Made by a program: the position numbers and the translations under genes
The notes under the pieces: generated by a model
The model's database searches: none
What the model was told of the DNA's origin: nothing
The model's input: only the letters and a program-made list of their open reading frames with translations
Shown: positions 15,401-27,558 of the stretch, piece by piece
Layout of the letters: each line of letters starts with the position of its first letter
Numbering within the stretch: position 1 is the first letter of the stretch
NCBI GenBank assembly: GCA_036345935.2
Contig: JADWOT020000008.1
Coordinates: forward strand, 4,939,114-5,003,113
Direction of reading: 5' to 3'
Length of the DNA: 64,000 nt
Source: Taenia hydatigena
Lineage: Eukaryota > Platyhelminthes > Cestoda > Cyclophyllidea > Taeniidae

Positions 15401-18400
15401 GACGTGTTGCAGGCAGAAATAGGAACAAATCGTTTCTCGTCACTAGACACCTGCTCAGGTCGCAATAAATCGCCAACGCCTTCAACATCACAAATGGTCT
15501 ACTCAACCGATGCTAGAACCCTCTCCTCACAGCAGCGGTTAAGACCAGGCGGTGGAAATGACTTCGTGCACACCATAACAGGCATCCATTTGGACGACGC
15601 CACCTCTGTGCATAGTGGGGATGTACCACCAGAGGGGAAGGTTGTCTACCCCATCTACCTGAAACCCCTGGTCGGTGAGCCGACCACTTCAGCGCCAGCA
15701 GGCGATGCAGTGATTCGGTTGACCAGCATTCCAGAACTAGAGGGAACCATACTTGTTCCGTTGCCGAGACACAACCTCACCACGCCGACTGTAAATTACC
15801 ATCAACCTGTTTCTGAAGCTGTAAGCGTTGATAATTTCTACTTGAGCAAAACCGCACACCCAATTCACCTATGCATTGCAAAAGCTTTGCTTATGGGAAA
15901 TTTTATCTACACAAATGGTTCATTCTGTTGTACCAACTGTCCGTTTGACATCTACGTCGCGAACAGGCTTAAGATGTTGCCTCCTCTTTGGCATGGCACA
16001 GACACCGCGATGGAGGAGACTAGTACTGCATGTATTTTGTTCCTCTCCGCATGGCAAATTTTCATCCCGCTTTGGGAATTCCAGCCCCAACCATCAAAGG
16101 ATATCGCAGACGGCGTCTTGTTTCTTGATTGCACAAATTTAAGGGTTTCTGAAGTCAGGTTCCAATTGTGCAGTGCCTTCTCATTCATCAGCAGTCAAAT
16201 CCCGACTTCAAACAGCTTTCTAAGTGTCAGAAATCACACGGAATTGCCCGTCTCATCGCATTGTTTCTAAATGGGTCGCTTACTTCGATTAAACGTGATT
16301 CGAGATTAGCATTTAGTGACGGATACTTCTGATGCATTCCAAACAAAGCTCTTGTTAAGATGTTTTGTTTTCCAGTCAACCAGATGCCTCACTCAGTGAG
16401 GTAGTGCGCTCTGCAATCGCGGTTCGCTTCTTGGCCCAATCTTTCTGCTCTCAGGCTATTCTCACAGCCCTTTTTGCTTCCACAAGCTTCATCTGGTAGT
16501 CTTTTTGGTGTCTGCTGGCTTTCCATGTAGTTGGTATGATTTATGAGCTTGGTTACATGCACGCTTCCCCTCGAAACTTGTGTTCTAACCATCGGTCGCC
16601 CCTAACCCGAGCCAGCTGACAAGATTTTGGTGTTTCTCCTGTCTTTAAAGAAATTTTCTAGCGATTTACTTCCTCATTATAATGAATTTCATCAAAAATT
16701 TCGTGGCATTATCTCGGTAAAACCGATCCCTTAAATAGACGTTTAGATGAGCCAATCTCCTTCCAGGTATCACGTAGATTAATCATAAATTGCGTTTAGA
16801 CAAGATCATCTACTTGAAGAAGGCGAAGTACTGGTTTCTTTAAGAAACTTACTTAAAATCTCATTTGAAAGAAAAATTGGAAGTTAGGCATAGCAATGTG
16901 GGGCACGGGCAAAGTTTTGCCCACCGAAACCAATCCACAGTTTGTACACTGACTTCTGCGCCTGAATTGATGAATAAACTCTTGTGTTTTTTCCCATTCA
17001 CAGGGCATCCTGATGGCTTGTATGATTCCAGACGCCGACAAGTCAAGTGCGGATTCGGGCAAAGGTCAGAGCGATGATGACGTCTTCAGTCACGAAGGTG
17101 AGTCCATGAGTCAATAATGGTTTTCCCCATTTATTTATGTTTGTCACGACCTTTGCGATGGTCAAACGGGTTTTGTTTACCTTCAGTGCAAACCTTGCCA
17201 AAAGGCTAGCTAGGAAGGTGAAATTAGCATTCGCCTGACATTACACACCCCGCTGACTCAGTGGATGCGTTGTGTGGCGACCTTTTGTGTCAGCAAATCG
17301 TGGAAATATGTCTTGTTTGGCTCAACCCGTTGCTTCTTCCAATTTTCTGCAAAAACGCAGAGTGTGTTCATCTTCCCCACTCTCACCTTTTGTTCATGCA
17401 AATTTTGAGCCTACTCCGTGAAGTTTAGCCTATTTAATTAAAATTTTCTATTTTTTTTTTACTACACTCCTTATTCTCAGGCCGAGTTAGGCTAGTTACG
17501 CTTAGAGATTTAAGTATCCTGAACTGGACATGGCGTGTCCCTACCCTTGTGCCATCAAACCCTCACGAGAAGGCAAAGCGACTTCCACCAAATTGCCTCT
17601 TCCGTCGAGAGCCACTAGCGGCTATGAGTGTTAGTGGGTGGCGTTTGAGTGGGCCTTGTAAATCTTCCACTACTTCAAGCTTTTCCTCCCTACCGTACCC
17701 CCTTAAGCGACATTTCACTGACAGGTTTTACTTTATGATTTTTCGTGTTTACAGATTGATTTAACATGCTTGAAAACTATTGAGAAAGCGTTGACACCAG
17801 CTAACCTTCCCATGTATTAATTATTAATTCCTCAACGATATCCCTCTTAATTCAATTACCTTTTATTTAAAATTTCCGTTGTTCATATGGCAACCGGCAA
17901 TTCGTCGATATTGCCGCTCTATTAATTTAAACAATTCATCAACTTTGAACAGAAGTGCTGCAAAGACTGTGTATTTCTTAGTACCTAAAATAATTAGAAC
18001 TGAAAATATGCGACGTCAATTTTTCTGTGTCACTTTACCTGCATAAACGCAATAGACCCGATGCTCGTGACTTTTAATGTCCATTTACGAAACAGACACG
18101 TGCCAATCCCGCTTTTCCTCCATTGGTCTCCAATCATCGCTCTAACGTCTATTGATCTAAAAGACAATTAAGGGACTTAAAAAGAGACAACATGAGAATT
18201 TCTGTTGTTCCATAATCGTACCGTTTTGGTGCTTCTCGTCCTCCATTTAATCGAGGCGTTTTGATCAACAAATGCATGACCAAAATACAATTTTGTGTGC
18301 TGCTTTTATCCCGAGGATAAGAGAAGTGCTAACTGCGAAAAGTTTTGGCAACGACTTAATTGACACCGCGAACAAAAGCCCGCTGATGCCTTTTAGGTGT

Positions 18401-19511
18401 TAGGCAAGACTGGAGGGGAGCGGGAGGCGGGGGCGGGAGGGAGTGGGGCGCCTAATGCATTCCTGGTGACTTTGTTACGCAGGCACACTCTTCTTGGGGG
18501 AGGAAAAAAAACATCTTGCGGCTTTCTCGTAGCAGCTGTTTCTAAAGTTCAAGTTGTCAGACCTATTTACGGAGCAGCACAATTGTTTATTCAACTTCGT
18601 TACACTGCTGCAAGTAATGCGCTGTCTATTCTGTGTAGCGGTTTGATAAATTATCTTAAATATTCACCTTGCACCAAGCCTATGGCTCTCTTCTTCTTCT
18701 TCTTCCTCCCCCCCTTCCTCCTTCTCCGTCGCCGCCTCCGCTTCCATTGGCTTTAACATCGTCACGAAATTGGGCTGTACTGCATGCATCGAGGACACAT
18801 CGTTGGCAAAAGGCCAGGGCTATTTTTTGAATAAAAGGGTTGCTTAATGTCGCTTATTTTCCTGTGTCTGCTTGTTGAAACTCGAAATTAAATAAAGCAT
18901 CAACAAATAAATTCAATTACCCAATAAGACACTTGCCGATCGGAAAGCAAGGAGAAGAGATTGGGATGGTCTACAAGCGTGGTAAACAGTTCGACTGTAG
19001 AGTTTTAGAGTTTAGATTCCACACATGTACAAGGTTTTCAAATTTTTTTGCGGATTTTTAGGTTATAACTTTACTTCTGCCCCTTCTTTCCCCATGTGAT
19101 TGCTGTGAAGGGGAATTTCAGTAATATTTTACCCTTTACCGTCCGTCAAAGTTCACACCTTAATGTCCCCAGGTTCCATGTCTTTTTAGTAAAATTGAGC
19201 AGTAAACAGAACATCGATTTCCAAAAGCTGCCAACAATAAACTCTCATGCATTTTTACGCACTTCCTTGTCTTCCATGAAGGTGGTCAGCGTCAGAAGTG
19301 CCTCCCATCGACGGGCGTCATTTACGTTCCCGTCGGCTCTACGGATATTGGGCAGGTGGCTATTCGGACAAGCAGTCCGACCGCCGTCTCGCCTCACACC
19401 GGGTCAGCCCTATCAACACCCACTTCCACTCTGATCGCCACCAAAAAGTCGCCAATCCGTCCGTCCAATGGGAGTGGTCCGAGCGATAGTAAAAGTGCCG
19501 CGTCTTCCTAG
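3490..19511 (+). CDS. Protocadherin, seven cadherin repeats, single-pass membrane protein
   Basis: A calcium-dependent cell-adhesion receptor at the plasma membrane. Proposed exons are 3490-5550, 11865-12322, 14680-15820, 17004-17097 and 19282-19511, about 1327 residues. Phases agree at every junction and introns are GT-AG. The start is the first ATG and is followed by a hydrophobic signal peptide (residues about 18-36). Calcium-binding linker motifs end successive repeats: NDINDCAP (~178), DVNDNAP (~302), DVNNHSP (~411), DTNEYPP (~588), NVNDNPP (~711), DENDNAP (~848). A transmembrane helix spans ~1029-1057 and is followed by a run of Arg. Seven repeats and an acidic DSGKGQSDDD tail motif in the 94-nt exon fit the delta-type protocadherins of other animals; orthology is not proven. 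In-frame extensions past 5550 and past 15820 are intron read-through. The last exon is least certain: alternative acceptors a few bases downstream switch its frame and move the stop to 19487-19489. Confidence 0.9.
5551..11864 (+). other. Protocadherin intron 1 (6.3 kb)
   Basis: GT-AG intron between the large N-terminal exon and the exon completing cadherin repeat 6. I see no nested gene. It holds fragments of an old dispersed repeat at about 6640-7130 and 11200-11290 and otherwise unremarkable AT-rich sequence. A 136-codon open frame at 10659-11069 has no recognisable protein features and overlaps other open frames, so it is not called. Confidence 0.6.
6640..7130 (+). repeat. Decayed dispersed repeat, copy in protocadherin intron 1
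   Basis: By eye, patches of this segment match 28340-28900 in the same order and orientation. The shared landmarks are a CATTTTCAGT stretch followed by a C/T-rich cgttccgttagagg-like block, a cttcttcc-gtcatg block, and AACGAAGAGTTAAACAAA (AACGAAGAGCTAAACAAA in the other copy). No ends, coding capacity or target duplication can be defined, so the class is unknown. Confidence 0.35.
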
Positions 19512-20673
19512 GGTCCCCCTTCCTCTCCTCCAAAGCCCCATCTCTTCTTCCCTTTGTGTCGCCCTTGCGTTCCCCACACACTCGATTGCACTCCACTACT
19601 GCATTCCTCACTGTACACCGCGTTATCAGTTCACGGTTATGTAAAAAAAATGAGAGAGTTGAATAGAACCTAATATGGTTATGCACGCGCTATAACGTCG
19701 GCGCTCGTCAATATTTGGGTAAACCAACAAAGCCTTGTCTGAACATGGCTAGATTATGCCTCCACTCTAGAGGAAGCGTCTGTGGGAGGCAGGCAGCAGT
19801 CCACTATTTCTCTCTCGGATATCATTCACCATTGCCCCATACGGCGATGAGATGGTAAAATTTACTTCGCCTTCAACAAGATTTTTTTCGGAGCATCGTG
19901 CATGCTTGCATCCGCTCCGTCGACTGCAGATGCGTGTATATTAGCCTCCGTGATAAATGAGAAACGGAATGCATTGGTGGAGTTCAAAGTTAGAAACACA
20001 CGCATATTTGGCTGAAGCAAATTTATCTCAACTTTTTGCGCCTAAAAGGGTACATATAGAAGTCATTAAAAGGTAATAATAAATATGAGGAAAAAGGGCT
20101 TCACGTCTTGCATTAAAACTGCATCTCCAAAAGGAGGCGGAGGCTGGTGTGCGCAAATCAGATCCAACGTCATCAAAGAGAGGATCGTACTTAAGGCATT
20201 TAAAGTGGAAAGTTGGCAAATTTTAGGACTAACAAAGGTACCGCCTTTTATGGCATCGAAGGGATAACTTTAAATTGCGGCTTTGGTGAAAGAGTCATAC
20301 TGGGAGTTCCCACTATTGTGCCTTCGAGACATGACAGCTTCCCCAACACAGTCCTTCAAAATGTAAAATTCCAACTTTCTGTCCCAGTTTTATGGCTCAA
20401 ATCGCCTTCAAGAAGGCCTTAAATCGCTATGTCAAAGTGCCTTAAATTGGTCCTAAAGCCCTCATTTCAATGAATACTTTCGGCGTAGAAGGTCAGGAAT
20501 AATTTTTCCATAACTTTAAGAAATTTGACAACGGACTCAAATTAAAAAATGTTAATCTACTAGCTATCGGTGCCCCTGTGAGGTATAGAAGAAAGAGAAG
20601 AAAATATCTTTCATTCTGCACGCTCACAGTACACTTCAGCTCCTTTCTGCTCCAACCTCTCATTCGGTTAACC
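19512..20673. other. Protocadherin 3' flank up to the inverted repeat
   Basis: No gene seen. The region probably holds the protocadherin 3' UTR; an AATAAA hexamer lies at 20078-20083, 567 nt past the proposed stop. The remainder is unassigned intergenic sequence up to the outer edge of the left palindrome arm. Confidence 0.5.
20078..20083 (+). promoter_or_regulatory. Candidate poly(A) signal for the protocadherin
   Basis: A canonical AATAAA hexamer on the coding strand downstream of the proposed terminal exon. Hexamers are common in AT-rich DNA, so this is weak evidence. Confidence 0.25.
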
Positions 20674-23614
20674 TTTTATCACTTCAACAACGAAGTGTGA
20701 CGCATAGGCTCCATCACTTCTGCTGTTCGTGGTGTTGACAAATCGGTTCACAAGGCGTGTCTGCTTGCGAGCGACACACCATAGAGTTCATCTTCTCTCT
20801 AAGGTAACATCTCACTGTAGTACATCTTGATAGGTCACCCAACTTCCAGGCAATGCAAGCCGACGACGTGGACAGTGGGACGCATAGTTGCCTTCCACAC
20901 CTCAAAACACTTTCTTCAAACAAGGAAGCCAGCTCAGCTAGGTCGGTTTAGCCATGCTACAGTGCATTCAGCACCAGAGCATTGTGCAAGCACAGCAGTG
21001 GAAAGTAGATTGTGCTACTTCCCTCCACCAACTCCATCACCAATGTCCCACCTTACCTTCACTGGCATCCATTCAGAACAATCACTTCAAAGCACACATC
21101 CCACATCCATTTGGCTACCACAACGATCGCGTGATATTTCAGCTAAAAAACCGTCAACCAACTCTCATTTGTGGTGTGGCACACCGTCCACTAATCACCA
21201 CTCTCTGATGCTGCCAGATCACCGGAAACGTTTCTACTTTTTCCTACACGACGTCTACCCCAACCCACCCCACTCCACCCCACACCCTCTACCCCATCCC
21301 ACCCTATCTCATCCCATCCCCTCCTCCTTTTGTCTGATGTGTCCTGCTCTTCAAGCATTACAACACGGTCATTTGGCGAACACAATCGTGCAAGCAAAAG
21401 TGCAGTGGGAATGTTGCGTCGTCGCATTCTAACCCTGTCTAGACAACCCTGCCACCGCTTACACCGATGACTATGGGGAAGGCCTTACACACAAAACACA
21501 TTCCCCACCAAGTCATCACACCATCCTCATTCGTGGGGAGGACGACATCACCCAACACTGCTGTATTCACTGCGTTTGCATTCCAACCTTGTGCTATGAA
21601 ACGCATTTCGTACAGGTGGTTGGTTGTCGGCCACACCACAGAACAACCCACAATGCTAGCTTCCACTTCCATATCCCCCTTCTACAATTCACTACCGAAG
21701 TTAGCATCGTGCTTTGTGTCGAGGCCAGCTAGACACCTGAATGCACAACACAAATGTCAAGTGGTCGTTTAAAAATGAGCTTGGGAAGAAGGAAAAGAAG
21801 AAGAGAAAGCGTGACAGGAGAAGGAGACTTTACTTTGCCATTGTAAGTCGCCATGCAAATGAAGGCTTACACACGACTGTCGTCGTGCTGCCAACAATCC
21901 ACCTGATGTGCCTCGATTTCGAGGTGTCCTCTTTCCCACTTACCAGCCTCGTGGTCAAGTGGGAGGATCCAAGTGTGGCCACGTCTTAAACCCACTGAAT
22001 CTGCGAAGTAGTTGACACGATACAGCCAATCACATGACGAAACACCATGTGACAGCTAACGGTTTCTAACACCAACACTTCATTCACTCACTCCCCTTTT
22101 AACGCCATTTCGCCAAACGGTTCGCACTGCTCAGTTATTTCCTCAATGGTGGTCAGAAAACACAATACAACACCAAAGCAAGCCATTTGAGAGAGAAGCC
22201 TCATTGTGGGAGAGTCGAGTTTCGTGAGGTGTCACTGAAAGTCACCGGGAGGAGGTAATGGATTCGGTGATAGGAACATTTTGCATGCGCTCAACTCAAA
22301 TCAACTAGGATAGGTGCTGTCTGATGACGGAAGAAGGCATTACTTTGTCCGTCCGGTGCTCCCTTCCTCACATGGCCATGATATTATCATGCTCGTGTGT
22401 GGACGTCTTAGAGGCTGCGGTAAAACGATGATCGCGAACCGTTGTTTGCGTCAATGCAGCAGACACTACCACTTGCTCTACACCCTGTGTTGCATCGGGG
22501 TCGTTTCATCAATTATTCTTACTTACACAGCTAATAACTGCCATTTACAGCCAGCAAACGAGGCTTAGGGGATAATAGAGTGACAGAAGCACTGTGTCAA
22601 TGCGACGGAACACAGATTCTACTGCTTATGATTCTCACCTCCACACTCACTTAAGCGCACTTCCCACCTCTCAAACCCCAATGTCTGATTCCACAGAATC
22701 CATTAATTGGTTGGGAGGACACCACGAATCAGACGACACACCATATGCCACTCCAAGTCAACATTTGCTGACATTTCACCAACCAACTTCATCAGAAGTA
22801 CGTTGTAGGCAGAAGTTTTGCACTGCCTCAGTCGGAAATTATGACAGCCAAATTGGATCATTTGAAAGCAAAGTCTGTATCTCAGCAAATGCAATGGGAT
22901 TGCGCGTTTTGTCAAGCATCTCTGCAACCCAACGCAATGAAGTGATCCCACGAGTGAGGAGTCCGAGTTGCGTGCGTCCGTCTAATACGCCTCCTGCATG
23001 TTGCAGTGGTGAAGTGATGATCATGGACCCACCATTAGCTCCACTCCACCATCCAGATAGACTGTCCCCTGTGCTGCATGGAAGTCGTTTCATCGCTCAT
23101 GCTCACACAGAGTGATACAACCGGCCATTTGTTGATGATGAACAAGGTGCAAGGAACATGACAGCTGTGAAAGCATCGATTCAACGTCGTGGTAAATAGC
23201 TTCCACTGTTTGCGTTTCCGACGTCTTCATTGATGCATCCATGCCATCCACCTTCTTCACTCTCCTTCTGCTCAACTACTTCTAGGCTGTTCATGCGTTC
23301 TTACGCCTCTGGTCAATTTGCGTGGTAAGAGTCATGTTGTCAGGCCTTCAAGCGAGCTAAAAACACCAGACGTTGTGTGAGGTACGAGCCATCTCTTCCC
23401 TTCCTTCCAATTGTGACGTCCTCAATCACTGAAAACCAATTTCCCACTACAGCTCAATTGGTATAGCTTACCTCTGCAGAGGGTCAACTTCTGCCGAAGT
23501 AAGTGTATTGAACGTTGGTTCTTTTATAAGAAAAGCAAAATGCTGAAGAGTCACTTGGAAAGACTTGCTGCGCTTCATCTCGGTGTTGCAGACATCCAAA
23601 GTGGTGGAGGCGTA
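20674..23614 (+). repeat. Left arm of a large inverted repeat (~2.9 kb)
   Basis: This arm reads as the reverse complement of 24663-27558. Anchors pair at a constant coordinate sum: 48232 from the outer edge to about 21850, 48276 to about 23350, and 48277 to the inner edge. The two steps are a 44-bp segment (21855-21898) present only here and one extra A in an A-run near 23360. Spot reading gives roughly 1% base mismatches. The + strand of this arm is rich in A and C. Open frames reach 201 codons but none resembles a known protein, and I see no transposase, reverse transcriptase or terminal motif. Confidence 0.93.
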
Positions 23615-24662
23615 CCCAAGGGAATGCCGAGTTAGCAACATTAAGAATGTGCCATAAATCCTCCCCATTCTCGCTGCATTGCCCTCTTTCTTTAAAGTCA
23701 AAAGTATACAAGGGTCTTCACCTTTACTAACTATAGCATTTGAAAGTATTTATGATTTCTTAAGCCTCACATCCAGTTCTTTGGTACTGCCTCATTTGTC
23801 TACTTAAAAATAAAAGTTTATTTATACGTCTGCCTGTCCTTGTGTACAAAAAACGTCCGTCTCGACTCTCGCAAACGCCCATATGGACAAGAAGGCAAAA
23901 GACGAAGGAGGGAAGGAAGTAAGGAGAAATTCCATATTTCATGTGCTCCTCTCAGTTTGAAGGGATTTGTAGCCAACTTTTTGTGTGATACTGTCCAATA
24001 ACTGGAAGGACCTTCATCCTCCTCATCCTCCTCCTCCTCTTCCTCCTTCTAGTGTATGCGCCACTCCCGGCTAGCATTTCATGCAAATGCCTTCATTCTT
24101 TTCTTTTTGTACTCCCAAATGCCATATTGTTGTGTATTTAGTAGGACTGCTGCTGTTGCCTCATAATTCCTAAGGAGTGGGCAACTGCATCGCTACATCC
24201 CGTTGCCCATTCGAATGTCATGGTTTTGTTAAATGCGTTTGAGAATAGAAAACACTAAATTTGCTGCTAATGTTTCACTTCGAGGGTAGGATGAATGAGG
24301 TCTTGGGCATTCCCACGCGAATCCAGGCGCATGGGATGGCTTAACGGCACCGACTTGCCTCCTTTCGACTGCCACCTACATTGGCTAGGCGTAATTAATG
24401 TGTATCAGAATGCAGTAGATGCTGGAAAAAATGTTTAGAACAAGAAGGTAATTTGTCTTGGGGACTCTGTCCTTTGCATCCGTGGGAAATTTTGTGGTGT
24501 TAGCCTATTTTGGAGGTGATATAGCGTGTTTGTTAAATGGTGAGAGGCGTGAAGATCGGACTGCGCTGGTTTGTTTTTAATTCTTAAAATGTAGTTAAAC
24601 AGCAAAACTTAAGAAGTTTTCATACCATTATCTTAACATCGCAATCCTAATATTACCTCAAG
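23615..24662. other. Unique spacer between the palindrome arms
   Basis: About 1.05 kb that is not inverted-repeated. It contains a short CTC/TCC-rich imperfect microsatellite near 24017-24050 and no recognisable gene. Outside the arm edges (left aggcgtac at 23608-23615, right gtacgcct at 24662-24669) the two sides stop matching. Confidence 0.8.
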
Positions 24663-27558
24663 TACGCCTTTACCACTTTGGATGTCTGCAACACCGAGAT
24701 GAAGCGCAGCAAGTCTTTCCAAGTGACTCTTCAGCATTTTGCTTTTCTTATAAAAGAACCAACGTTCAATACACTTACTTCGGCAGAAGTTGACCCTCTG
24801 CAGAGGTAAGCTATACCAATTGAGCTGTAGTGGGAAATTGGTTTTCAGTGATTGAGGACGTCACAATTGGAAGGAAGGGAAGAGATGGCTCGTACCTCAC
24901 ACAACGTCTGGTGTTTTAGCTCGCTTGAAGGCCTGACAACATGACTCTTACCACGCAAATTGACCAGAGGCGTAAGAACGCATGAACAGCCTAGAAGTAG
25001 TTGAGCAGAAGGAGAGTGAAGGAGGTGGATGGCATGGATGCATCAATGAAGACGTCGGAAACGCAAACAGTGGAAGCTATTTACCACGACGTTGAATCGA
25101 TGCTTTCACAGCTGTCATGTTCCTTGCACCTTGTTCATCATCAACAAATGGCCGGTTGTATCACTCTGTGTGAGCATGAGCGATGAAACGACTTCCATGC
25201 AGCACAGGGGACAGTCTATCTGGATGGTGGAGTGGAGCTAATGGTGGGTCCATGATCATCACTTCACCACTGCAACATGCAGGAGGCGTATTAGACGGAC
25301 GCACGCAACTCGGACTCCTCACTCGTGGGATCACTTCATTGCATTGGGTTGCAGAGATGCTTGACAAAACGCGCAATCCCATTGCATTTGCTGAGATACA
25401 GACTTTGCTTTCAAATGATCCAATTTGGCTGTCATAATTTCCGACTGAGGCAGTGCAAAACTTCTGCCTACAACGTACTTCGGATGAAGTTGGTTGGTGA
25501 AATGTCAGTAAATGTTGACTTGGAGTGGCATATGGTGTGTCGTCTGATTCGTGGTGTCCTCCCAACCAATTAATGGATTCTGTGGAATCAGACATTGGGG
25601 TTTGAGAGGTGGGAAGTGCGCTTAAGTGAGTGTGGAGGTGAGAATCATAAGCAGTAGAATCTGTGTTCCGTCGCATTGACACAGTGCTTCTGTCACTCTA
25701 TTATCCCCTAAGCCTCGTTTGCTGGCTGTAAATGGCAGTTATTAGCTGTGTAAGTAAGAATAATTGATGAAACGACCCCGATGCAACACAGGGTGTAGAG
25801 CAAGTGGTAGTGTCTGCTGCATTGACGCAAACAACGGTTCGCGATCATCGTTTTACCGCAGCCTCTAAGACGTCCACACACGAGCATGATAATATCATGG
25901 CCATGTGAGGAAGGGAGCACCGGACGGACAAAGTAATGCCTTCTTCCATCATCAGACAGCACCTATCCTAGTTGATTTGAGTTGAGCGCATGCAAAATGT
26001 TCCTATCACCGAATCCATTACCTCCTCCCGGTGACTTTCAGTGACACCTCACGAAACTCGACTCTCCCACAATGAGGCTTCTCTCTCAAATGGCTTGCTT
26101 TGGTGTTGTATTGTGTTTTCTGACCACCATTGAGGAAATAACTGAGCAGTGCGAACCGTTTGGCGAAATGGCGTTAAAAGGGGAGTGAGTGAATGAAGTG
26201 TTGGTGTTAGAAACCGTTAGCTGTCACATGGTGTTTCGTCATGTGATTGGCTGTATCGTGTCAACTACTTCGCAGATTCAGTGGGTTTAAGACGTGGCCA
26301 CACTTGGATCCTCCCACTTGACCACGAGGCTGGTAAGTGGGAAAGAGGACACCTCGAAATCGAGGCACATCAGGTGGATGGCGACTTACAATGGCAAAGT
26401 AAAGTCTCCTTCTCCTGTCACGCTTTCTCTTCTTCTTTTCCTTCTTCCCAAGCTCATTTTTAAACGACCACTTGACATTTGTGTTGTGCATTCAGGTGTC
26501 TAGCTGGCCTCGACACAAAGCACGATGCTAACTTCGGTAGTGAATTGTAGAAGGGGGATATGGAAGTGGAAGCTAGCATTGTGGGTTGTTCTGTGGTGCG
26601 GCCGACAACCAACCACCTGTACGAAATGCGTTTCATAGCACAAGGTTGGAATGCAAACGCAGTGAATACAGCAGTGTTGGGTGATGTCGTCCTCCCCACG
26701 AATGAGGATGGTGTGACGACTTGGTGGGGAATGTGTTTTGTGTGTAAGGCCTTCCCCATAGTCATCGGTGTAAGCGGTGGCAGGGTTGTCTAGACAGGGT
26801 TAGAATGCGACGACGCAACATTCCCACTGCACTTTTGCTTGCACGATTGTGTTCGCCAAATGACCGTGTTGTAATGCTTGAAGAGCAGGACACATCAGAC
26901 AAAAGGAGGAGGGGATGGGATGAGATAGGGTGGGATGGGGTAGAGGGTGTGGGGTGGAGTGGGGTGGGTTGGGGTAGACGTCGTGTAGGAAAAAGTAGAA
27001 ACGTTTCCGGTGATCTGGCAGCATCAGAGAGTGGTGATTAGTGGACGGTGTGCCACACCACAAATGAGAGTTGGTTGACGGTTTTTTAGCTGAAATATCA
27101 CGCGATCGTTGTGGTAGCCAAATGGATGTGGGATGTGTGCTTTGAAGTGATTGTTCTGAATGGATGCCAGTGAAGGTAAGGTGGGATATTGGTGATGGAG
27201 TTGGTGGAGGGAAGTAGCACAATCTACTTTCCACTGCTGTGCTTGCACAATGCTCTGGTGCTGAATGCACTGTAGCATGGCTAAACCGACCTAGCTGAGC
27301 TGGCTTCCTTGTTTGAAGAAAGTGTTTTGAGGCGTGGAAGGCAACTATGCGTCCCACTGTCCACGTCGTCGGCTTGCATTGCCTGGAAGTTGGGTGACCT
27401 ATCAAGATGTACTACAGTGAGATGTTACCTTAGAGAGAAGATGAACTCTTTGGTGTGTCGCCCGCAAGCAGACACGCCTTGTGAACCGATTTGTCAACAC
27501 CACGAACAGCAGAAGTGATGGAGCCTATGCGTCACACTTCTTTGTTGAAGTGATAAAA
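24663..27558 (-). repeat. Right arm of the large inverted repeat (~2.9 kb)
   Basis: Reverse complement of 20674-23614, lacking 44 bp relative to the left arm between positions about 26377 and 26378. The outer end reads gaagtgataaaa at 27547-27558, pairing with ttttatcacttc at 20674. Differences from the left arm are mostly single transitions. Same absence of recognisable coding content as the left arm. Confidence 0.93.

Noticed and set aside
15821..16270. In-frame extension of the protocadherin tail to a stop at 16270
   Set aside because: A gtaagc donor after VSEA fits the phase of the 17004 exon carrying the DSGKGQSDDD motif; the extension is Cys/Phe-rich and looks like intron.
20827..27405. 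Mirror-image open frames of 201, 173 and 101 codons in the palindrome arms
   Set aside because: They are duplicated because the arms are copies; overlapping frames are equally open on the other strand, the 44-bp indel breaks one of them, and none has recognisable protein features.
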